Assembly: GCF_016464305.1 (NCBI RefSeq)
Contig: NZ_JAEIOJ010000001.1
Location: 124,001 to 188,000, forward strand
Reading direction: 5' to 3'
Length of the DNA: 64,000 nt
From: Umezawaea beigongshangensis
Lineage (GTDB): Bacteria; Actinomycetota; Actinomycetes; Mycobacteriales; Pseudonocardiaceae
Positions 1 to 12,506 of the stretch are shown piece by piece; position 1 is the first letter of the stretch; every line of letters begins with the position of its first letter. The translations under genes were made by a program, and so were the position numbers. The notes below the pieces were generated by a model. That model worked only from the letters and a program-made list of their open reading frames with translations, did no database searches and had not been told where the DNA came from.

Positions 1-36
1 GACCCGCGCCGCGCGCCGGTAGGCGAACTCCCTCAC
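1..36 (-). CDS. FAD-binding subunit of a molybdenum hydroxylase (N-terminus only, runs off left edge)
   Basis: Only twelve codons are present. They read MREFAYRRAARV from a GTG at 34-36 that overlaps the TGA of the 2Fe-2S subunit gene as GTGA. The peptide resembles the usual start of the medium, FAD-binding (CoxM/YagS-like) subunit of xanthine dehydrogenase and aldehyde oxidase family enzymes. The translationally coupled position directly after the small subunit is the normal order for these operons. The rest, and presumably the molybdopterin subunit gene, lie left of the window. The call rests on context and a very short peptide. Confidence 0.6.
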   Translation of the reverse strand, partial: MREFAYRRAARV

Positions 37-572
37 GCCGCACCCCCCTGGCGAGCCGCGGTCTCCAGCACCGCGCGCACGATCGACGGGTACGCCCCGC
101 AGCGGCACAGGTTGCCGCTCATCCGCTCGCGCACCTCGGTCTCGTCCAGCTCCGGTACCCGGTCCGGCGCGTCGCCTGCGGTGACGGCGCTGGGCCAGCC
201 CGCCGCGTGCTCGGCGAGCATCCCCACCGCCGAGCAGATCTGCCCGGGGGTGCAGAAGCCGCACTGGAAGCCGTCCAGGCGCACGAACGCCTCCTGGATC
301 GGCCGCAGCTCGCCCTCGGCGGCCAGTCCTTCGACGGTCGTGACCGCGGTGGCGTCGGCGGCGACCGCGAGGGTCAGGCAGGAGAGCACTCGCCGGTCGT
401 CGCACAGCACCGTGCAGGCCCCGCACTGCCCGTGGTCGCACCCCTTCTTCGGCCCGGTGAGGCCGAGGTCCTCCCGCAACAGGTCGAGCAGCGTCCGGCG
501 GTTGTCCACGGACAGCCGGTGGAACGCCTCGTTGACTCTCAGCGACACGTCGGTGCGCGTGTGATCGATCAT
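33..572 (-). CDS. (2Fe-2S)-binding small subunit of xanthine dehydrogenase/aldehyde oxidase-type enzyme
   Basis: This is the electron-transfer subunit of a molybdenum hydroxylase, 179 residues, the usual size for the family. The first cluster is ligated by C45, C50, C53 and C65 in CDHGQCGAC and LSCL (plant-ferredoxin-like fold). The second is ligated by C104, C107, C156 and C158 in CGFC and CRC (helical domain). The ATG at 570-572 has GAGGA a few bases upstream, which favours it over the longer open frame reaching 821. There is no twin-arginine signal, so the holoenzyme is probably cytoplasmic. The stop codon overlaps the start of the FAD subunit, so the two are translationally coupled. The substrate cannot be read from this subunit. 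Confidence 0.88.
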   Translation of the reverse strand: MIDHTRTDVSLRVNEAFHRLSVDNRRTLLDLLREDLGLTGPKKGCDHGQCGACTVLCDDRRVLSCLTLAVAADATAVTTVEGLAAEGELRPIQEAFVRLDGFQCGFCTPGQICSAVGMLAEHAAGWPSAVTAGDAPDRVPELDETEVRERMSGNLCRCGAYPSIVRAVLETAARQGGAA

Positions 573-894
573 CGCAGTCCTCGTTCTCGAACGGACGACG
601 GTGCGTGCGGCCGCGCCGGTACGCGGGACCTCCGGCAGAGGTGGACGAGGGCCGGCGGCGGCGACATCGCTTGTCGTGGCCCGAGTCTCGGTGCCGCCGC
701 GTCGATCCACATCGGTCATCCGACTCCGGGAACTCGGCGCCGGCGCCCCGCACGCCCGTTGGGTCGTTCGACGGATGCGCCGGCCACGAGCCGTGCTCCA
801 CCCTCGACGGCGTGGCACCACCAGGACGGGGACACCGCTCGGCGTCCCACCACCCGACGGCCGCGTGCGGAGGCGGAGGCGCGGGCCGGGGACC
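573..894. other. Intergenic stretch without a supported gene
   Basis: This 322-base stretch lies between the end of the leftward LAL regulator and the start of the leftward 2Fe-2S subunit. It should hold the promoter of the molybdenum hydroxylase operon. I see only antisense open frames with biased composition, no convincing hairpin terminator and no RNA gene. Confidence 0.4.
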
Positions 895-3672
895 TCAGTG
901 CGCGCCCCGCCCGTCGGCCGGCGACGACAGGGCGTCCCGGAGTCCGGCTCGGGACGTGACGCCCAGCTTGGGGAAGATCCGGTACAGGTGGGCGCCGACC
1001 GTCCGGTGGGACAGGTACAGGCGCTCGGCGATCTGCTTGTTGGTCATGCCGCTCGCCGCCAGGTGGGCGATCTCGTCCTCCTGGGCCGTCAGCGCGGGCG
1101 GACCACCTCGCCGCCCCGGCGACGGCCGGTGTCCGCAGGCGCGCAGTTCCCTCTCCGCCCGGAAGAGCCACGGTGCGGCCGTCATGGCGGCGAAGCCGTC
1201 GCGCGCGGCGAGGAGGTGCCGCTTGGCCCGCGCCGCCGACCCGGCCCGGCGCAGCTTCTCGCCGAGGGCCAGCCGCACCCGCGACCCGTCGAACAGCCAC
1301 CGCCGCGCGTCGGCGCCGACCAGCGCGGCTTCCAGGCGGGACACCGGCTCGTCGCCGTCGAGGACGAGGGCCTCGGCGCCGGCCAGGAGCAGGGCCGTCC
1401 GGGACGACAACGCCCCCACGTCCGCGTCCCGCATCGCCCGGACGTGCGCCAGCGCCTCGGCCGTGCGCCCGGTCCGCACGGCGGCCTCGACCAGGTCGAA
1501 CATGACCCACGTGCAGTGCGGGACGTGGGAGGCGAGAACGCCGGGCGGGCTCAGGGCGGCGGCGTGCCAGAAGGCGGCGTCGTGGTCGCCCCGCCCGGCG
1601 GCGGCGAGCGCCCGCGCGTGGTGCGCGAACAGCGCGGCGGCCGCCACACCGCGGGGCAGCGCCCAGTGCGTGATCTCGTCGGCGAGCGCGCACGCCTCGT
1701 CGAACCGCCCCCGGCCCGCGGCGAGGATCGCCCGGTTGTACCGGAAGCACCACGCGAAGAACGGGAAGCCGCTGGTGTCGCAGATCCGCCGTCCCTCGGC
1801 GGCGAGTTCCTCGGCCTCGTCCCACCGTCCCACCAGGAAGTCGTCGAGGCACAGGTGCATCAGCGCCCCGAGGTGCCGACCGGGTGCTCCGCCGTCCCTC
1901 CCGTGCCGGACCAGCCGCCAGGACGACTCGCGGCAGTCGCCGAGGCGGTCGAGGTACACCGCGGCGGTGCCGATCCGCACGACGCGGGCGGCGTCCGCGT
2001 CGGCGGTCAACGTCCGCAGGACCGCGTCGACCCGCGGCAGAGCGGCCTTCCCGTCGCGCACCGGATCGGCGACGCTGTCGCGCGCCAGCGCGAGCACGTC
2101 CGGCGGCTGCGGCCGGAGCCGCCGCAGGACCGAGAAGAACGGCTTCCAGTGCTCCGGCGTGCTCCCGTGCCAGCACAGCAGCAGCAGGGTGTGCACGGCC
2201 TCGACGAGCGCGGGATCGTCGGCCCCGTGGTCGTGGCCGCCGGTCTCGATGGCGCTGACCAGCAGCCGGTGCGCGGTGTTCAGCTCACCGTCCCCGTTGA
2301 TCACGAGGAGGGCTGCCGCGCTGGCCGCGTACAGGGAGCCGGCGGAGTCCGGAGCCGCCCGGCGTGCGTCGGTCAGCAGGACCTCGGCGTCGGCGACAGC
2401 GCCGTTCGCCTCCGCGCCGACGTACGCGGCCTCGGCGAGCCGCCGTCCCCGGTCGGCGCTCGTCGTGCTCAGCTCGGCGGCGCGGACCAGGGCCGCGACC
2501 GCCGCGAACCCGTCACCCCGGAGCAGCACGCGGTGCGCCGCGTCCTCCAGGAGCCCCGCCACCGCCTCGTCCGGACCGGCGGCGGCCGCGGCGAGGTGCC
2601 ACGCGCGGCGCTCCGGGTCCTCGACCAGGGCTCCGGCGAGGGCGAGGTGCGCGGTGCGGCGCTCCTCGTGCGTCGACATCGCCACGACCGCCGAGCGGAT
2701 CAGCGGGTGCCGGAACGCGATCCGGGCCGTCGCGTCGTCCACGCGCACCAGCTGCGCCCGCTCGGCGGGAGCCAGGTCGGCCAGGCCGGGCCGGTCGGGC
2801 AGAGCGGCGCGGAGCACCCGGACGTCGCCGGCGCCCTCGAAGGTGGCGAGCAGCAGCACGTGCCGGGTCGCCTCGGGCAGTGCGGTGAGGCGTGCCGCGA
2901 AGATCGCTCGCAGACGATCGCTGAGGGGGACGACCTCGGGATGCGTGCCCGTGCGCTGAGCGGAACCCGGCAGCGTGGCCGGCAGCTCCACCAGCGCGAG
3001 GGGATTGCCCCGTGCGAGGTCGAGCAGGCGCCGCCGCACCCGCGCCGGCATCCGCGGGTGGCGCGTGTCGAGCAGCTGCCCGGCCGCCTCGTCGCCGAGC
3101 GGCTCGACGACGAGCTCGGACAGCCCCCGCAGGTCGAGGAAGCTCGCCGAGCCCGTTCTGGCCGACAGCAGCAGCCCGGCCCGGCGGCCCCCGAGTCTCC
3201 TGGCGACGAAGCCGAGGACGACGGCACTCGCGCGATCGATCCGGTGCACGTCGTCGACCACCAGGACGACCGGCGCGTCGGCCGCGAGCTCCCCGACGAG
3301 CAGCAGCGCGGCGTTGCAGACCAGGAGGACGTCCGCGGGCACGCCGGCACCGAAGCCGAGTGCCACCGACAGCGCCTCGCGCGGACCGGGCGGGAGGCGG
3401 TCGAGAGCCCCGCGCACGGGCAGCAGCAACTGGTTGAGACAGGAGTAGCCGACGTCGGCTTCGAACTCCGATCCGGACGCCCGCAGCGCGCGCATCCCGC
3501 CCGAGAGGGCGAGTTCCGCCGCGGCGGTCACGAGGGAGGACTTGCCGACTCCCGGTTCGCCCCGGATCAGCCGGACGCCGCCGCCCCGTCGCACACCGTC
3601 GAGGAACTCGGAGATCAGCGCCAGCTCGTCGCTGCGCCCGAACAGTTCGACACCGGCCACCCACCACCTCAC
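895..3672 (-). CDS. LAL-type LuxR family transcriptional regulator (AAA ATPase plus HTH)
   Basis: This is a large ATP-binding LuxR regulator of 925 residues, typical for the class. The N-terminus carries an AAA/NACHT-like ATPase with Walker A at about residues 38-48 (GEPGVGKSSLV) and a Walker B of the type VVLVVDDVHRID. A long TPR-like helical middle follows, and a C-terminal LuxR HTH lies at about 865-920 (MTNKQIAERLYLSHRTVGAH). The start is a GTG at 3672; a second in-frame GTG four codons later sits closer to a GAGGTGG sequence and may be the true start. The gene faces a paralogous LAL gene across 627 bases, so the pair probably arose by duplication. The ligand and target are unknown; LAL proteins often control secondary metabolism or sugar use. 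Confidence 0.85.
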   Translation of the reverse strand: MRWWVAGVELFGRSDELALISEFLDGVRRGGGVRLIRGEPGVGKSSLVTAAAELALSGGMRALRASGSEFEADVGYSCLNQLLLPVRGALDRLPPGPREALSVALGFGAGVPADVLLVCNAALLLVGELAADAPVVLVVDDVHRIDRASAVVLGFVARRLGGRRAGLLLSARTGSASFLDLRGLSELVVEPLGDEAAGQLLDTRHPRMPARVRRRLLDLARGNPLALVELPATLPGSAQRTGTHPEVVPLSDRLRAIFAARLTALPEATRHVLLLATFEGAGDVRVLRAALPDRPGLADLAPAERAQLVRVDDATARIAFRHPLIRSAVVAMSTHEERRTAHLALAGALVEDPERRAWHLAAAAAGPDEAVAGLLEDAAHRVLLRGDGFAAVAALVRAAELSTTSADRGRRLAEAAYVGAEANGAVADAEVLLTDARRAAPDSAGSLYAASAAALLVINGDGELNTAHRLLVSAIETGGHDHGADDPALVEAVHTLLLLCWHGSTPEHWKPFFSVLRRLRPQPPDVLALARDSVADPVRDGKAALPRVDAVLRTLTADADAARVVRIGTAAVYLDRLGDCRESSWRLVRHGRDGGAPGRHLGALMHLCLDDFLVGRWDEAEELAAEGRRICDTSGFPFFAWCFRYNRAILAAGRGRFDEACALADEITHWALPRGVAAAALFAHHARALAAAGRGDHDAAFWHAAALSPPGVLASHVPHCTWVMFDLVEAAVRTGRTAEALAHVRAMRDADVGALSSRTALLLAGAEALVLDGDEPVSRLEAALVGADARRWLFDGSRVRLALGEKLRRAGSAARAKRHLLAARDGFAAMTAAPWLFRAERELRACGHRPSPGRRGGPPALTAQEDEIAHLAASGMTNKQIAERLYLSHRTVGAHLYRIFPKLGVTSRAGLRDALSSPADGRGAH

Positions 3673-4299
3673 GCGCCCGTCGTCGCTCCCCGGTCACCGG
3701 TGGACCGTGAGCCGTCTTCAAGTTCCTTCGTCCGGGCAGGCTATTGCGAGCAGCGCGCCGCGGGGCCGTCAGCGGGATCGGCGAGGAGGATCGAGCAAGA
3801 GATCGCGAGTTCTGATCAACCGTCGCCGGGCGCGACCGGCGCAGCACGCCGCTCTGCTCACCGATCAGCAGCCGCCGGACGAGCTCCCGTTCGACCAGGG
3901 GCGCCTCCGGGACGACCCGCGCGCGGTGGCGCTGCGTGAAGCGCTGTTCGCCCTGCGCCACACCCGCTCGCGGTGGACACCTGCGAGCCGTTCCCGTCCC
4001 CGCCCTCGCGGTCGACGGCTGCCGGGCGGCCGGGCCGGCGGTGGCGGCGAGATCCGGAGGTGACTCGTGCCACCTCCGCGAGCGGAGAGTCCGCGGAACA
4101 CCCACGGCGGTGATCGAATACCTGTTCAGGCCCCGGAACCCTCGTCTTCTCCCGAAGCGGCGCGCGTGCCATCGTGCGGATCGGGCCCCCGCCCCGGCCT
4201 CCCGGTCGGCGTGCGGGGTCACGGCCGGAGGGCGCCGGTCGGGCGAGGACGCGGCACCTCGCGGGCAGCGGGAGTCGCACGGAGGAGACGGAGCGCGGC
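3673..4299. other. Divergent promoter region between two LAL regulators
   Basis: These 627 bases separate the two divergent LAL genes and hold no gene I can support. An open frame continues upstream of the right-hand LAL gene to 4174, but its first 42 codons have no family resemblance and the ATG at 4300 has a nearby GGAG. The region should contain promoters for both regulators. I could not recognise -35/-10 boxes with confidence. Confidence 0.4.
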
Positions 4300-7960
<3,661 letters not shown>

Positions 7961-8020
7961 GAGCCTGACATCCACACGCTCACGCACCGCCTCACCGCAC
8001 GCGTCACCGCTCTGCTGGCC

Positions 8021-8788
8021 GTGCTCGCCGCCGCCGCCGGGCTCGCCCTGTTCGGCACGTCGAACGCCGTGGCCGCCCACCCGTCGGGCGGGCAGAAGCC
8101 CACGATCGTCCTCGTCCACGGCGCCTTCGCGGACGGCTCCAGCTGGACCCCCGTCCTGGAGCGGTTGCAGCGGCGCGGCTACACCGCCGTCGCCGTGGCC
8201 AACCCCCTGCGCGGAGTCCGCTCCGACGCCGACGCCCTCGACGCGCGTCTCGCCACCATCGACGGACCCGTGGTGCTCGTCGGCCACTCCTACGGCGGTG
8301 CCGTCATCACCAACGCGAAGGCACGGTCGCCGAAGGTGAAGGCGCTGGTGTACGTCGCCGCCTTCGCCCCGGCCGAGGGCGAAGCCGCGGCACAACTCGC
8401 CGCGAAGTACCCCGGCAGCACGCTGGGCGAGACGCTGGCACCGGTTCCGCTGCCCGACGGCTCGGAGGACCTCTACATCAAGCCCTCGCTCTTCCGGCAG
8501 CAGTTCGCGGCCGACGTTCCGGCGCGACAGGCCGCCCTCATGGCGAGCACCCAGCGTCCCATCCGGAACGTCGCCCTGAACGAGGCGTCCGGCGAACCCG
8601 CCTGGGCGACCGTCCCCTCGTGGTTCCTGCTGGCCGGCGCCGACAAGAACATCCCCCTGCGGGCGCAGAAGTTCATGGCCGACCGGGCTGGTTCGCGCGC
8701 CACCGTGACCGTCGAGGGGGCGTCGCACGCCGTGGCGGTCTCGCGTCCGGACGCGGTCGTCACGCTCATCGGCCGCGCTGCGGGCTGA
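8021..8788 (+). CDS. Exported alpha/beta hydrolase
   Basis: This is a small alpha/beta hydrolase of the esterase/lipase type. The HGAFADGSSW motif is followed by the nucleophile in GHSYGG, the acid in AGADKN and the histidine in GASHAV. The N-terminus is a signal peptide core ending near SNAVAAH. The first ordinary start codon is GTG at 8021, but that would leave a signal peptide with no basic n-region. Reading upstream in frame gives HTLTHRLTAR before the hydrophobic core, back to an ATC at 7970. The frame is continuous with the upstream hydrolase, whose TGA is at 7958-7960. Either initiation is unusual, or the start codon has mutated or been misread. The function is probably ester hydrolysis outside the cell. 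Confidence 0.8.
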   Translation: MLAAAAGLALFGTSNAVAAHPSGGQKPTIVLVHGAFADGSSWTPVLERLQRRGYTAVAVANPLRGVRSDADALDARLATIDGPVVLVGHSYGGAVITNAKARSPKVKALVYVAAFAPAEGEAAAQLAAKYPGSTLGETLAPVPLPDGSEDLYIKPSLFRQQFAADVPARQAALMASTQRPIRNVALNEASGEPAWATVPSWFLLAGADKNIPLRAQKFMADRAGSRATVTVEGASHAVAVSRPDAVVTLIGRAAG

Positions 8789-8800
8789 CCCCTCCCCTCT

Positions 8801-8840
8801 CCCCCGGCCCCCGCGGACCACAGGTCGCGGGGGCCGGGGG
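8801..8840 (+). terminator. Perfect 15-bp hairpin after the hydrolase genes
   Basis: Bases 8801-8815 pair perfectly with 8826-8840, leaving a 10-base loop, 12 bases after the hydrolase stop. It is all G/C with no U-tract, as is common for actinobacterial terminators. The next 287 bases (8841-9127) hold no gene I can support. Confidence 0.7.
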
Positions 8841-9127
8841 TGCGCCCGCTTCGGCGGAGCCGCGGCTCTGACCTGGAGAGCACGTTGGCCGCCACGGAGC
8901 TGGACCTCACGGCCGGGGAGATCGAGTTCTCCGTCGGGCAGCCGACGGAGACGGCGGCGGCGGGGTGGGACCACCGCGCGCGGTGGCCGCATCCCGGCCC
9001 ACGCGTGCGAGGGCGCGTCAGCGCGCCGGTGATCCGTCACCGGTGGTGCCCCCGGTGCGGCCCCACCGGAACCGGGGGCACCACCAGCCGCGACGATCGG
9101 TGCCGAAGTGTCGCTGGAGCACCGGCG

Positions 9128-10237
9128 TCACGAGCCGGAGTGCGATCCCGTGTCTCGACCACCAGAAGCAGGTCGATTCCCGATCCGGACTCGGCCGTCG
9201 TCTCCGCGCTCCAGGTCGTGCACCTCGGACGCTCCCACCGGCGGAGAACCACCGGCCCCGCGGTCCCCCGGCTGCGCGTGCAGCGAGACGCGGAACTCTC
9301 GTGGTGACATCCCCACAACGCGCCGAAACGCGGTGCTGAAAGCACTTTCGGACTGGTACCCGATGGCTCCTGCTATGACCGTGAGGGAGTCTTCGGTGCG
9401 CAGTGCGGCACGCGCGAGCTGCATTCTCCACTCGATGAGGTAGTCCAGGGGAGGTCTTCCCACCCTGTCTCTGAAGTTCGCGGCGAAAGCCGACCTCGAC
9501 ATCGTCGAGATCTTGGCGAGCTCGTCGAGCGTCCAGCGACGGCGCGGTTCGGCGTGCATAGCTCGCAGTGCTGCCCCGATTCCGTCGTCGACGACCGACG
9601 CGAGCCATCCCAGGGGCTCGCGGGACGAACCGGCGTGCGACCTCAGCATGTGCACCAGCAGAATTTGAGCCACGTGCTCGAGGACGAGAGACCTGCCCGC
9701 CTTGTGCGTCTCGATCTCGTGGACGAGGAGGGCCGCGATGTTCCAGAGCAGTCTTCCGTCAGCATCGTCCGCTGTGACGATCACAGCCGGGGGAAGCGAT
9801 GAGAACAGGGTCGACGCATCGGAGCTCCGGAACTCGAAGTCGACGCTGCACGTGTACATGACGGAGCCGCGAGAGATCTCGTGAACACTCGCGGAGAGCT
9901 CCTCGCTGAGCAGCCCGTTCGAGTCGCGAGCTCGGGCCTCCTCGATCGAACTGCCGAGGCCGTAGGGGGGCGGATTTCCGAGAAGGTAGAAATCGCCCGT
10001 GCTCAGGAGAACGGGTTCCAGTCCGTCGACGCACAGCCAGCACTCGCCTTCCACCATCACGCCGAGCTTGATGTGCGGGAAGGGGGAGAACTGAGCTCCC
10101 CACGGCGCCGTCGCGTGGAGCGGGACGGGAGCGACGGTCCGGGGCCGCGCCAGCGCCAGGGCGACCCGGAAGGGGTCGTGCGCGTCGAGGGGGACCTCGG
10201 CGGTGGACGATCGATAAACATTCCTGGACTGCACGTT
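9128..10237 (-). CDS. AraC family transcriptional regulator with N-terminal cupin domain
   Basis: The N-terminal half is a cupin-like sensor of the Cupin_6 type (APWGAQFSPFPHIKLGVMVE and LLSTGDFYLL). The C-terminal half is a double HTH of AraC type (WTLDELAKISTMSRSAFA, then GYQSESAFSTAFRRVVGMSP). About 50 residues of low-complexity tail follow the HTH, which is longer than usual. The start is uncertain: GTG at 10237 gives 369 residues and leaves about 105 bases to the divergent gene; another GTG at 10312 would add 25 unrelated residues. Neither has a good ribosome binding site. The divergent aldo/keto reductase is the likely target, an arrangement common for this regulator family. Confidence 0.82.
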   Translation of the reverse strand, partial: NVQSRNVYRSSTAEVPLDAHDPFRVALALARPRTVAPVPLHATAPWGAQFSPFPHIKLGVMVEGECWLCVDGLEPVLLSTGDFYLLGNPPPYGLGSSIEEARARDSNGLLSEELSASVHEISRGSVMYTCSVDFEFRSSDASTLFSSLPPAVIVTADDADGRLLWNIAALLVHEIETHKAGRSLVLEHVAQILLVHMLRSHAGSSREPLGWLASVVDDGIGAALRAMHAEPRRRWTLDELAKISTMSRSAFAANFRDRVGRPPLDYLIEWRMQLARAALRTEDSLTVIAGAIGYQSESAFSTAFRRVVGMSPREFRVSLHAQPGDRGAGGSPPVGASEVHDLERGDDGRVRIGNRPASGGRDTGSHSGS

Positions 10238-10341
10238 ATGGACTGTACGCCCAGCGGTGGGAACGATGGGTGTTCGACGGCGGGAGTTGCCAGGCGTGCG
10301 AAGCCTGCTCACGCCGGATCGACACGAGGAGCAGCAGACGC

Positions 10342-11352
10342 ATGCGGTACCGATTTCTCGGAAGCTCAGGGCTGCGAGTATCAGAACTGTCGCTGGGGAC
10401 GGGTAATTTCGGCACGGGCTGGGGACACGGGGCGCGGGCGCCCGAGGCTCGGGCGATGTACGACACCTACAGAGAAGCGGGAGGAAACTTCATCGACACC
10501 GCCTCCAACTACCAGTCGGGGGATGCCGAGGAATACCTCTCGGACATCATCTCCTCGGATCGCGAGGAGGTGGTTCTGGCGACGAAGTACACCATGGGGA
10601 CTTCGGCGAGCAGCGGCCTCCAGATGACCGGGAACAGTCGAAAGGCGATGGTCCAGTCCCTGGAGCAGAGTTTGCGTCGACTGGGCACCGACCGGGTGGA
10701 CGTGTTCTGGGCCCACGTGGCCGACACGTCCACTCCCGTCGAGGAGATCGTGCGAGCCTTCGACGACCTGACGCGCGCCGGCAAGATCCTGTACGCCGGT
10801 CTCTGCAATTTCCCCGCATGGCGTGTGGCAACGGGAGTCACCCTGGCGCAGCAGCAGGGCTGGGCCCCTCTCGTGGCGATTCAGGTCGAGTACAGTCTCG
10901 TCGAGCGCAATGCCGAACGGGAGTTGGTGCCGATGGCAGAAGCCTTCGGCCTGGGCGTCCTCGGGTTCTCGCCTCTCGGCGGCGGTCTTCTGACGGGCAA
11001 GTACCGGCGGGGCGAAACGGGTCGCGCGCAGAGCTCGATCAGCCAGTTCCTCCACGGGGAGGACGACCCCGCCAAGGCGAGGGTTCTGGATGCCGTCGAG
11101 AGCGTCGCCGTGGACCTCGACACGACTCCGGAGCGGGTGGCGATCAGGTGGTCGATGTCGAAGGGGGTGATCCCCATCATGGGACCGAGGAGCGTGGACC
11201 AGCTCACGTCCTACCTCGCGGCCAGCGAGCTGGACGTCTCGACGCGTCAGCTCGAACAGCTGGACGAGGTGAGCGCGCCGCAGCTGGGGTACCCCCACAG
11301 GTTGTGGCCCGAGCACGAGCGGGTGGAGAAGAACCGGTTCACCCGGCCGTGA
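10342..11352 (+). CDS. Aldo/keto reductase
   Basis: This is an NADPH-dependent oxidoreductase with a TIM-barrel fold, 336 residues. The catalytic tetrad is visible as D52 (FIDTASNY), Y57, K82 (ATKYTM) and H125 (FWAHVAD). The cofactor-binding end lies in the region around IMGPRSVDQL. The ATG at 10342 has GAGGAG upstream. It resembles the YajO/Tas-type family acting on aldehydes or cyclic ketones; the substrate is not determined. It is divergent from the AraC/cupin regulator and 31 bases upstream of a DUF427 gene in the same direction. Confidence 0.88.
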   Translation: MRYRFLGSSGLRVSELSLGTGNFGTGWGHGARAPEARAMYDTYREAGGNFIDTASNYQSGDAEEYLSDIISSDREEVVLATKYTMGTSASSGLQMTGNSRKAMVQSLEQSLRRLGTDRVDVFWAHVADTSTPVEEIVRAFDDLTRAGKILYAGLCNFPAWRVATGVTLAQQQGWAPLVAIQVEYSLVERNAERELVPMAEAFGLGVLGFSPLGGGLLTGKYRRGETGRAQSSISQFLHGEDDPAKARVLDAVESVAVDLDTTPERVAIRWSMSKGVIPIMGPRSVDQLTSYLAASELDVSTRQLEQLDEVSAPQLGYPHRLWPEHERVEKNRFTRP

Positions 11353-11383
11353 GAGGCATCCATCACTTCATCGGGAGGTCGAC

Positions 11384-11677
11384 GTGAAAGCCGCACTCGG
11401 AGACCGGGTCATCGCGACCGCGGACGCTGAAGATCTCGTTCTGATCGAGGGGAACCGGTACTTCCCTCCGAGCTCTGTCGAGTGGTCGGTGCTGGAACCG
11501 AGCCCGACCGCGTACACGTGCCCCTGGAAGGGGCAGGCCGAGTACTACTCCCTCGTCGGCGGCCCGAAGGACGTCGCTTGGGCGTACACGGCACCCCGTG
11601 CGGACGCCGTCGAGCGGGTCGGCAGGGACTTCGCCGGGTTCGTCGCGTTCGATCGTGCCGTCGTCATCAGCGAGTAG
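11384..11677 (+). CDS. DUF427 domain-containing protein
   Basis: This 97-residue protein is one DUF427 domain, recognised by the run VEWSVLEPSPTAYTCPWKG and the ending AWAYTAPR...FAGFVAF. The family is a small beta-rich fold of unknown biochemical role, common in actinobacteria. The GTG at 11384 follows a GGGAGG box. It is cotranscribed with the aldo/keto reductase, which suggests a shared but unknown small-molecule function. Confidence 0.85.
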   Translation: MKAALGDRVIATADAEDLVLIEGNRYFPPSSVEWSVLEPSPTAYTCPWKGQAEYYSLVGGPKDVAWAYTAPRADAVERVGRDFAGFVAFDRAVVISE

Positions 11678-11779
11678 TCCGCGGTCGTGGCGAGAGGGCC
11701 TCGCAGGCCGTGCGGGATCTGGGCCAGCGCCCGCACCCCGCACGGCCGGCATCGCCGGCCCCGTCAGAGCCGAAGTGGC

Positions 11780-12335
11780 ACAACACCGTCTGCACGACAC
11801 GAGGGGATCGACGCACGAGCGCTCCCCGGTCGTCGTCCACGCGGAACGCCTCCTCGGCCAGCCGGACCGCTTCCACCGATGTGGGCGGTCCGGCTGCGGC
11901 GAGTCCACTTCGGACGCGGGCGACCCGAACCGGACCGGAGCTGATCCGCTCCCGGCGGACGGCCGCGTTCCGCGTGCCGCTGGGGATCGGGCGGATCTGA
12001 CGGACGGTGGACGCCGCCACGCCCCTGCAGACGAGCGGCTTACCGTCACAGCGGGCGCGGCAGCGGCGCAGCTCGGCGTGGAGGTCTTCGAAGGTCCGGG
12101 CGGCCAGCTCTGACGGCGATCCTGCCGACTGCCGGCGCGACCGTGCGCTCGGCGCAGCCGACGGAGGTCCTGCGGGTGCTGTTGCCGATCTCACTCGTGC
12201 GCAGCCACTCGTCGACGACGCGGGACCGCCGACTCCGCCGAGCGCCGCTCGTCGACCTGAGCCCGGAACTCGACGATTTTCTTCTCCGCCTTCTCCCACA
12301 CGGCGTCGAGACGGATCAGCTCCGGTGGTCCTGAT
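11780..12335 (-). pseudogene. Decayed tyrosine site-specific integrase
   Basis: Read leftward, fragments in more than one frame match the pattern of actinobacterial integrative-element integrases. In order they are EKAEKKIVEFRAQVDERR (about 12300-12240), VDEWLRTSEIGNSTRRTSVG in another frame (about 12215-12155), then AARTFEDLHAELRRCRARCD (about 12100-12040). They are followed by ASTVRQI, an NAAVRRERISSGPVRVARVR segment and EEAFRVDDDRGAL (to about 11840). The family's catalytic C-terminal half, with the R-HxxR-Y residues, is missing. Frame changes and truncation show that it is dead. It begins about 25 bases beyond the 3' end of a tRNA gene, the usual place for the integrase of such an element. 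The identification is from memory of family motifs. Confidence 0.72.
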
Positions 12336-12359
12336 CCGGTTGTCGCCGCGGCCGAGCGG

Positions 12360-12436
12360 TGGTGCCCCCGGTCAGACTCGAACTGACACTGGACGGATTT
12401 TGAGTCCGCTGCCTCTGCCGATTGGGCTACGGGGGC
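12360..12436 (-). tRNA. tRNA-Leu (anticodon CAA)
   Basis: A complete cloverleaf can be drawn: a 7-bp acceptor stem (12436-12430 with 12370-12364), discriminator A and an encoded CCA at 12362-12360. It also has a D arm, an anticodon stem with loop CTCAAAA (anticodon CAA, reading UUG), and a T arm with TTCGAGT. The variable loop is only about five bases, whereas leucine tRNAs normally carry a long class II arm. The tRNA is therefore structurally class I with a leucine anticodon. The adjacent integrase remnant suggests that its 3' end served as an attachment site. Confidence 0.9.
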
Positions 12437-12506
12437 CGGCGAGTGCTGACTCTACTGGATCAGACCCGGCCGGACGGCCCGCACCCGCGAACGTCCGACT
12501 CGCGGA

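Noticed and set aside
601-3939. Very long plus-strand open frame opposite the left LAL regulator
   Set aside because: It is Arg/Gly/Pro-rich with no family motif and mirrors the codon bias of the real minus-strand gene.
11667-12299. A 210-codon minus-strand frame as an intact gene
   Set aside because: It preserves only a stretch of an integrase. Matching segments before it are in another frame and the catalytic end is missing, so it is listed as a pseudogene.
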